Below are positions 59,255 through 64,000 of a stretch of 64,000 nt of DNA, piece after piece. The translations under genes were made by a program, and so were the position numbers. The notes beneath the pieces are model-generated. The model was not told the origin of the DNA, did not search any database, and worked only from the letters and a program-made list of their open reading frames with translations. The stretch spans positions 62,001 to 126,000 of the forward strand of contig JAJQHQ010000095.1 of the NCBI GenBank assembly GCA_021199655.1, in the 5' to 3' direction. Positions within the stretch are counted from its first letter, which is position 1. Each line of letters starts with the position of its first letter. Source of the DNA: Lachnospiraceae bacterium (GTDB lineage Bacteria; Bacillota; Clostridia; Lachnospirales; Lachnospiraceae).

Positions 59255-59661
59255 AACTGACATTTTCCGAGTTGGTTAGGAACCACCAGTATCTCATGGA
59301 AGTTGGGAATCTTGTTCTTCCCCGAAAAATCACAGTTGCTATTCATCGGAACCTGGCTCTGTTCGAGAAGGAAATCGAGACCATGAACAAGCAGCGACTG
59401 GATGTTGTTAACCGATATGCTCTCAAGGATGAGAAAGGAAACCCGGTTATTAGGGATAAGCAGTATTGCTTTGCTTCAGATGAAGACAAGGAAGCTTATC
59501 TGACCGAGCAGCACGATATCGACGAGACTGAGTTTGATCTCAACATTGCCACTTTCGATGAGTCTGAGTTTGACCGGTGTGAAGAGGTAGAACGCTACGA
59601 CATTCCTACGGCTGTTCAGGAGATGAAGCTCGACTGGATGACGAGGAAGAAGGGAGAATAA
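59251..59661 (+). CDS. Hypothetical phage protein
   Basis: 136 residues, soluble, helical start (FSELVRNHQYLMEVGN, HRNLALFEKEIETMNKQR) and an acidic second half. The shape (about 130 residues, helical, in front of a variable protein) recalls chaperone-like partners of tail proteins, but I do not recognise a family. The ATGA overlap couples it to the upstream gene; the variable protein starts 2 bp after its stop codon. Confidence 0.62.
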   Translation: MKLTFSELVRNHQYLMEVGNLVLPRKITVAIHRNLALFEKEIETMNKQRLDVVNRYALKDEKGNPVIRDKQYCFASDEDKEAYLTEQHDIDETEFDLNIATFDESEFDRCEEVERYDIPTAVQEMKLDWMTRKKGE

Positions 59662-59663
59662 TA

Positions 59664-60491
59664 ATGTCAAAAATCACAGCATATGACGCTGCCGACTCAT
59701 TTCCGAGCGATGGCGTCTTTTTAATTGCCAGTGCTACGAATGCTAAAACCTATAAGATGACACTGGCTACCGCAGCAGAATTGTTTCCGGCCAGTCTGAA
59801 CGCAATGAATAGAAGGAATCTCTATCAGGAGAAAAGCCTTGGTAGTTCTGTGACCAGCACTCAGTTGTCGAATATCTCCGGTGGCACATTTTCCGGGCTG
59901 TTCGTTGGTAACTATTGGCAAATCAACTCGGTTTACTATGATGTGGCCGACATGGACTATTGGCACAACGAAGGTGACACCGCATTCACAAAGCATCATC
60001 TGGTTATTGTTCCGAGAAGCTCTCTTGGCTCTGCTCAGATGAACTCGTCGAATACCACGGAAGGTGGCTATGTTGGGTCGGAAATGTATACGACGAACAT
60101 GGATACTGCTAAGGCCACTATCGAAGCAGCGTTTGGTGATGCGTTGCTGACTCACAGAGAGTATCTAACCACTGCGGTTTCAAGCGGCGTAGCCTCTGCA
60201 GGTGCTTGGTACGATTCCTGCATTGAGCTCATGAACCAGTGTATGTGTTATGGGTATCAGCCATTCACTCCGGCTTGTGGAGCATCAGTTCCGAATCAGT
60301 ATACGATTGACAAGCAGCAGTTGACTCTGTTCATGCTCAATCCGAAGAGGCTGAACGTAAGAGTGAGCTTCTGGCTGAGAGATATTGTCTCGGCGGCTAA
60401 CTTCGCTTTTGTGTACGGCTACGGGAATTGCTTCTACAACTACGCTTCGAACTCTGGTGCAGTCCGTCCTGCTTTCCCGATAGGAGCGTAG
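59664..60491 (+). CDS. Diversity-generating retroelement variable protein (C-type-lectin fold)
   Basis: 275 residues. The C-terminal 40 carry the variable repeat, within the typical C-lectin ending (SFWLRDIVSAANFAFVYGYG, then GAVRPAFPIGA). The N-terminal part (1-75) has a tail-attachment look (KITAYDAADSFPSDGVFLIA). Ten codon positions align with Asn codons of the template repeat: most differ, and they would form the ligand-binding surface. It lies downstream of the fibre and is probably the receptor-binding tip. The stop at 60489 is 15 bp past the variable repeat and is followed by a GC hairpin. Confidence 0.93.
   Translation: MSKITAYDAADSFPSDGVFLIASATNAKTYKMTLATAAELFPASLNAMNRRNLYQEKSLGSSVTSTQLSNISGGTFSGLFVGNYWQINSVYYDVADMDYWHNEGDTAFTKHHLVIVPRSSLGSAQMNSSNTTEGGYVGSEMYTTNMDTAKATIEAAFGDALLTHREYLTTAVSSGVASAGAWYDSCIELMNQCMCYGYQPFTPACGASVPNQYTIDKQQLTLFMLNPKRLNVRVSFWLRDIVSAANFAFVYGYGNCFYNYASNSGAVRPAFPIGA
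60385..60474 (+). repeat. Variable repeat (VR) of the retroelement
   Basis: 90 bp matching the template repeat at 61517-61606. By eye, 14 positions differ: 12 where the template has A, and 2 where the template has G and this copy has A (60449-60450 region). Both ends (TTGTCTCGGCGGCTAACTTC and GCAGTCCGTCCTG) are identical. Confidence 0.93.
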
Positions 60492-60506
60492 CGACTGAGG
60501 TCTCAG

Positions 60507-60530
60507 GGGGCCTTGTGCCCCGATTTTAAA
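60507..60530 (+). terminator. GC hairpin just downstream of the VR
   Basis: GGGGC-CTTGT-GCCCC, then GATTTTAAA. It could be a weak terminator. Its position about 33 bp past the VR also fits the stem-loop or cruciform that retrohoming retroelements need after the VR. Confidence 0.6.
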
Positions 60531-60548
60531 AGAAAGGAAAACTTCAAA

Positions 60549-60860
60549 ATGGATGATAAAACTTATTCCGTCGAACTGTCTGACGGCACTATGTTTGAAA
60601 ATTTGTCAATCAATGGCAGCTATTATGTTACTGACCAGAAGATTACGGAAAATATGTTTGATGGAAACTGTGATCTGGTATACGTTTCTGATGGCGAAAC
60701 TGCCACACAACTTACCAATATGGAACTTATCAACATCATCAAGTTCGGAGATTCCCAGTGGGGCTTTGCTCTGCGCGAAATGACTCCGGAGGAACTGGCG
60801 ACCATGCAGGTTCGGTCTGACATTGACTATATTGCAATGATGACCGGCGTTGAATTATAA
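60549..60860 (+). CDS. Small hypothetical protein between VP and XkdX
   Basis: 103 residues, soluble, mixed alpha/beta (KTYSVELSDGTMFENLSING, FDGNCDLVYVSDGE, GFALREMTPEELATMQ). The pattern is common after phage tail fibres, but I cannot name a family. GAAAGGAAAAC precedes the ATG at 60549. It lies inside the retroelement cassette but is not a core component. Confidence 0.62.
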   Translation: MDDKTYSVELSDGTMFENLSINGSYYVTDQKITENMFDGNCDLVYVSDGETATQLTNMELINIIKFGDSQWGFALREMTPEELATMQVRSDIDYIAMMTGVEL

Positions 60861-60876
60861 GAAAGGAGGAAGTCGC

Positions 60877-61011
60877 TTGAGCAGTAATTATACTAAAGTA
60901 AGAAATTACTATCGGTTGAAAATGTGGAGTATTGATCGGGTTCGTAATGCAGTTGTTACCGGCTGGATTACCGAGGAAGAGTTTACGCTTATTACAGGTG
61001 AGGATTATTAA
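60877..61011 (+). CDS. XkdX-family protein
   Basis: 44 residues starting at TTG 60877, after GAAAGGAGGAAG. SSNYTKVRNYYRLKMWS and AVVTGWITEEEFTLITGEDY match the short XkdX phage family, found next to tail fibre and holin genes in Firmicutes phages; function unknown. Its stop codon abuts the TTG start of avd. Confidence 0.8.
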   Translation: MSSNYTKVRNYYRLKMWSIDRVRNAVVTGWITEEEFTLITGEDY

Positions 61012-61509
61012 TTGTCAGTCCTTGCCTCTCGTCGTTCAGTTTCTAGGTTCACAGTAATTAATGATGCTACTGACCTCTACAATATGCTTACTGATTTAGC
61101 TCAAAGATCATTTGGTGTAAAAGACTACCGTAAGATGGCTCGTAACCTCAGTGAAAATTGTGGTACCGAGGAAGAAAACATAGCCAAGTTCTGCGTATTT
61201 ATGAATTCCGCAACAATTCGAATAGAACAATACTCATCGGAACTTATGGACAACTTACGTGCTGCTTACACCATATGGCCTACTACTATGAAAGAATACA
61301 ATCTGAGAAGAGAGTATCAGGATAAGGCCATAATCGATTGCGAGCAACTTATGGGTGTATTACAGAGAGTTGCTACAAAATTGAATGTGGATTTAAACGA
61401 ATATGAGCGATATGTTAAAGCTATCGACCGAGAAATCGGTAAGATAAAAGACTGGCGTCAACGCGACAACTCAATAAAATCTCGTCTTTCCAACAAGGGT
61501 AACGTCTGA
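61012..61509 (+). CDS. avd: Retroelement accessory protein Avd (four-helix bundle)
   Basis: 165 residues, strongly helical and basic (FTVINDATDLYNMLTDLAQR, DYRKMARNLSENC, YERYVKAIDREIGKIKDW). It starts with TTG directly after the XkdX stop. Position immediately before the template repeat, length and helical pattern fit Avd. Avd pentamers bind the reverse transcriptase and the template RNA and are required for mutagenic cDNA synthesis. It is somewhat longer than the classical 120-130 residue form. Confidence 0.8.
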   Translation: MSVLASRRSVSRFTVINDATDLYNMLTDLAQRSFGVKDYRKMARNLSENCGTEEENIAKFCVFMNSATIRIEQYSSELMDNLRAAYTIWPTTMKEYNLRREYQDKAIIDCEQLMGVLQRVATKLNVDLNEYERYVKAIDREIGKIKDWRQRDNSIKSRLSNKGNV

Positions 61510-61516
61510 TAACTGT

Positions 61517-61606
61517 TTGTCTCGGCGGCTAACTTCGCTAATGTGAACAACAACGGGAATTGCAACTACAACAACGCTTCGGGCTCTAATGCAGTCCGTC
61601 CTGATT
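61517..61606 (+). repeat. Template repeat (TR) of the retroelement
   Basis: 90 bp, non-coding, between avd and the RT gene, with 23 A by eye, concentrated in ten AAC/AAT codons when read in the VR frame. The stretch (about 61510-61720) is the template RNA; cDNA made from it with A-to-N changes replaces the VR. Its ends match the VR exactly. Confidence 0.92.
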
Positions 61607-61723
61607 CCCAACCTCTATCGGATGGGAAGGAGACGTTATCCGTTCTGCAGTTTATTCTTGCAGATTAATGACAAAACCGAACGTAATTTACTACGGTAAG
61701 TATTACTATAGCGGCGAATACCT

Positions 61724-62968
61724 ATGACGAGATATGAGGAAATTGCGTGTGACGCCAATGTCTTATATGAAGCGTATAAAGCATCTGTCAAGGGCAGCAA
61801 ATGGAAAGATAGCAGCCAAAAAGCCATGATGAATTTCCTCAGACTTATATTTCGGATTAAAGATAATCTTGCGAATCGCACTCTGAAAAATGGTCCGGTA
61901 GAAGAATTCATGCAGGTAGAGCGAGGCAGACTCAGGCCAATCACAAGCATAGTTCTTCCGGATCGTGTGGTTCGTCATGTCCTCTGTGATAATATTTTCA
62001 TGCCAGAAATTAAGAAACATATTATTTACGATAACTGTGCTTCCGTTAAGGGGCGAGGAATTTCAAAGCAGAGAAAACGATTCGAGGTTCATCTTCATAA
62101 GTATTACAAAATATATGGTACAAACGAAGGTTATATTGGTTTTGGAGATTTCTCTAAGTTCTACGACAACATTATTCACACTATCGCCAAAGACCAATTA
62201 CTTAGTTTAGTTGACTATGATGAGTTTGTTGCGTGGCTACTTGACATTGTATTTGAAGCATTTCAGATAGATGTTTCCTATATGACAGATGAAGAGTATG
62301 AGCATTGCTTAACCGATTTATTCAACAAGATTGAGTATCGTAATATAGACAAGACCTTATTAACTGGCGAAAAGTACATGAACAAGTCAGTTAATATCGG
62401 AGATCAACTTTCTCAGATTGTGGGTATCTATTATCCTCATCCGATTGATAATTATGTAAAGTACGTCCGTTCAGTTAAATTCTATGGCAGGTATATGGAC
62501 GACTTTTATATCATGGCTAGAACAAAAGAAGAAATCGTAGAGCTATTCGAAGCTATAGAAGTTATTGCCGAATCTCTGGGCATTCACATCAATCAACAGA
62601 AAACACGTATCATAAAACTTTCCAGTACCTATAAATATTTGCAAATTAAATACACGTTAACCGCAGACGGAAAAGTCATTAAACGAATTAACCCGAAACG
62701 AGTTACGAATATGAGACGCAAATTAAAGAGTCTGCAGGTTAAAGTTCTGTCTGGTGAACTTCCTTATGAAAATGTTGAAGCTACGTTTAGAAGCTGGATG
62801 GGTAGTTTCTATAAGTTGATGTCTAAACAGCAGAGAAAGAACATGCTTGCTCTATACGAAGAATTATTCGCCAAGAAGATTACAGTATCTCAGAAGAAAC
62901 TGATTATTATAGATAACCCGGATACAGAGGGAGGTGCTTCCGATGTGGAATATTTGAAAGCCGCCTGA
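61724..62968 (+). CDS. Diversity-generating retroelement reverse transcriptase
   Basis: 414 residues. RT motifs in order: RGRLRPITSIVLPDRVVRHVL (in parts), FGDFSKFYDNI with the first catalytic Asp, IGDQLSQIVGIYY, the YMDDFYIMA box, and GIHINQQKTRI, then a thumb. The motif IGxxxSQ replaces the QGxxxSP of other RTs, the hallmark of DGR enzymes, which copy template adenines at low fidelity. With VP, Avd, TR and VR all present, the system looks intact. No clear ribosome site is seen before the ATG at 61724 (GAATACCT). Confidence 0.93.
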   Translation: MTRYEEIACDANVLYEAYKASVKGSKWKDSSQKAMMNFLRLIFRIKDNLANRTLKNGPVEEFMQVERGRLRPITSIVLPDRVVRHVLCDNIFMPEIKKHIIYDNCASVKGRGISKQRKRFEVHLHKYYKIYGTNEGYIGFGDFSKFYDNIIHTIAKDQLLSLVDYDEFVAWLLDIVFEAFQIDVSYMTDEEYEHCLTDLFNKIEYRNIDKTLLTGEKYMNKSVNIGDQLSQIVGIYYPHPIDNYVKYVRSVKFYGRYMDDFYIMARTKEEIVELFEAIEVIAESLGIHINQQKTRIIKLSSTYKYLQIKYTLTADGKVIKRINPKRVTNMRRKLKSLQVKVLSGELPYENVEATFRSWMGSFYKLMSKQQRKNMLALYEELFAKKITVSQKKLIIIDNPDTEGGASDVEYLKAA

Positions 62969-63001
62969 ACATTTTTAGTATAAAGCAGAAGGGAGAATAG
63001 T

Positions 63002-63343
63002 ATGGACACACCGTTGAATCATGGAGAACACGAAGAATTTAGGCGAACTGTAGAAGCCGAGTTTAAAGAAGTTCAGGCAGAGAATAATCGTCAAAATAGA
63101 AGAATAGAACTGTTGGAGCAGCAGTCTAAAGAGCTTACCTCTCTGACATTTTCAGTTCAGGAACTGGCGAAGAACATGACCGCTATGGTGCAGACACAAA
63201 AAGAAGCAGAGCGTCGTTTGGACGAGCTGGAAGACAGAGATGCAAAGAAATGGCAATCCACTATGAAGTATCTCGGTACGTTTGTGGTCGGCGTTCTCAC
63301 AGCAATAGTTGGTGCTTATATTCGGGCGCTGATGGGAATCTAG
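63002..63343 (+). CDS. XhlA-like membrane-associated coiled coil protein
   Basis: 113 residues: a helical charged region (about 8-85, EFRRTVEAEFKEVQAENNRQ) and a C-terminal TM helix (about 92-112, LGTFVVGVLTAIVGAYIRAL). This is the layout of hemolysin XhlA-type phage lysis accessories. AAGGGAG lies before the ATG. It begins the lysis cluster. Confidence 0.72.
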   Translation: MDTPLNHGEHEEFRRTVEAEFKEVQAENNRQNRRIELLEQQSKELTSLTFSVQELAKNMTAMVQTQKEAERRLDELEDRDAKKWQSTMKYLGTFVVGVLTAIVGAYIRALMGI

Positions 63344-63352
63344 GTGATTGAT

Positions 63353-63691
63353 ATGAAGAAGATTACTAAAATGCTGCAGGACAGCCCAATCAATTACTAT
63401 TCGGATTTATTCGTGATCTCTATGGTTATCGGATGGGTAGTTGTATTAATCATCATGGTTGTATTCGCAATCTATGCGGAAATAGTATACGGGGACACAA
63501 GTATATGGTCTTATGTAAAAGAACTTGTAACGGAACCGTTATCTGCAGGTGGAGCTATATGGATGATTAAATGTGCTGTTCAACATGCAATTGCCAACAA
63601 CAGTGGAAAGCAGGCTCATATGGATTTTCCGAAAGTGGATACGGACGAAATCGAACTGGAAACAGCAGTTAACGATGAGCCTAAGGGTTAA
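63353..63691 (+). CDS. Phage membrane protein of the lysis cluster
   Basis: 112 residues: two hydrophobic helices (about 18-43, FVISMVIGWVVVLIIMVVFA, and about 65-80, LSAGGAIWMIKCAVQHA) and an acidic tail. AGGTGAT at 63342 favours ATG 63353; a GTG at 63344 is also possible. It may be a second holin or holin-associated protein. No family recognised with certainty. Confidence 0.6.
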   Translation: MKKITKMLQDSPINYYSDLFVISMVIGWVVVLIIMVVFAIYAEIVYGDTSIWSYVKELVTEPLSAGGAIWMIKCAVQHAIANNSGKQAHMDFPKVDTDEIELETAVNDEPKG

Positions 63692-63706
63692 GAAAGGAGA
63701 ATGGAC

Positions 63707-63952
63707 ATGAGTTCAAAACTTAAAAGTAGAAAATTCTGGATGAGTGTAGCAGCTTTTCTGGCAAGTATCGCAACGAGTATTGCGGGTATTACAATCGAGA
63801 ATCAGGCGATTACTATCGTAGGTGTCATCTGCTCGGTTGTCTCAACTGCGATTTATGCCGGCTGTGAAGCTTATGTGGATGGAAAGTCTGTTTCATATAC
63901 GATTGAGACAGAAGAGACTTATGATTACACGGAAGACGAAGAGGAGGAATAA
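63707..63952 (+). CDS. Phage holin
   Basis: 81 residues with two TM helices (FWMSVAAFLASIATSIAG and AITIVGVICSVVSTAIYAG), start SSKLKSRKFWMS, and an acidic tail (YTEDEEEE). This matches small holins of Firmicutes phages, which hold and release the lysis clock. GAAAGGAG 7 bp before supports the ATG at 63707. The lysozyme gene follows directly. Confidence 0.82.
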   Translation: MSSKLKSRKFWMSVAAFLASIATSIAGITIENQAITIVGVICSVVSTAIYAGCEAYVDGKSVSYTIETEETYDYTEDEEEE

Positions 63953-63955
63953 GGT

Positions 63956-64000
63956 ATGGGACTTACGACAAGTGATACAGGATTGGAACTTATCAAGCAG
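63956..64000 (+). CDS. Endolysin (lysozyme), first 15 codons
   Basis: GLTTSDTGLELIKQ is the start of a GH24-type lysozyme, cut by the window end. Its position right after the holin gives the holin-lysin order. The usual catalytic Glu lies just past the end of the window. Confidence 0.7.
   Translation, partial: MGLTTSDTGLELIKQ

Overview
The window looks like a chromosome segment of a Lachnospiraceae-type Firmicute (Clostridia, low-to-mid GC) carrying the left part of an integrated phage. Support for the host: the dnaK-dnaJ-prmA-rsmE order, mtaB, the ireB-ruvX-DUF1292 trio, RNase J, a trmR/U32 tRNA-hydroxylation pair, spoVAC (a spore-former lineage), a one-piece tmRNA whose tag ends AEDNLAYAA, the cmk-ispH-rpsA cluster, and the Fe-S scaffold/GGGtGRT pair. 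No rRNA, CRISPR array or ordinary tRNA was seen.

Layout. 1-37.6 kb: housekeeping genes, mostly on the + strand, separated by strong hairpin terminators and by at least nine copies of a palindromic intergenic repeat (arms CGTAACTG and CAGTTACG). 24.67-25.01 kb: ssrA on the - strand with its own consensus promoter. 37.6-37.7 kb: five helically phased direct repeats (ACTCCTAC) plus an inverted copy, probably arm-type integrase sites at the left prophage end. 37.8-39.2 kb: a tiny gene and a tyrosine integrase on the - strand. 39.25-49.8 kb: an early region of about 20 small, mostly unknown + strand genes. Many sit in their own cassette of a conserved leader (CGCAAAATTTRCA plus CTTTATGAGA) and an intrinsic terminator. 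A 260-nt structured non-coding element near 39.6-39.85 kb may be a HEARO/omega-RNA. 49.8-52.78 kb: a large replication gene with SF3 helicase, PrimPol-like primase and 3'-5' exonuclease regions in one frame. 52.78 kb: an abrupt junction into the end of a tail gene; the polymerase palm, terminase, portal, capsid and most tail genes are absent. 53.2-59.7 kb: baseplate/tail protein and a 1573-residue repeat-rich fibre with an S74 chaperone end. 59.7-63.0 kb: a diversity-generating retroelement (variable lectin-fold protein, XkdX, Avd, template repeat, reverse transcriptase). 63.0-64 kb: holin-type membrane genes and the first codons of a lysozyme; the right prophage end is outside the window.

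How the parts work together. The integrase and repeats give site-specific insertion. The early cassettes probably modify the host, and the big fused gene would replicate the phage. The retroelement rewrites about ten Asn codons of the template into varied codons in the lectin-fold protein, which would retarget receptor binding. The 52.78 kb junction means that, as assembled, this copy cannot build particles: it is either a decayed prophage or a misassembly.

The most unusual signal is a short motif (core TTATAT, often ATTATATTT). By eye it occurs about 42 times from 39.36 to 52.55 kb, nearly always on the + strand, both between and inside genes and in all three codon phases. It is also present on the + strand inside the oppositely oriented integrase gene. 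This points to selection on DNA (or RNA) rather than protein.
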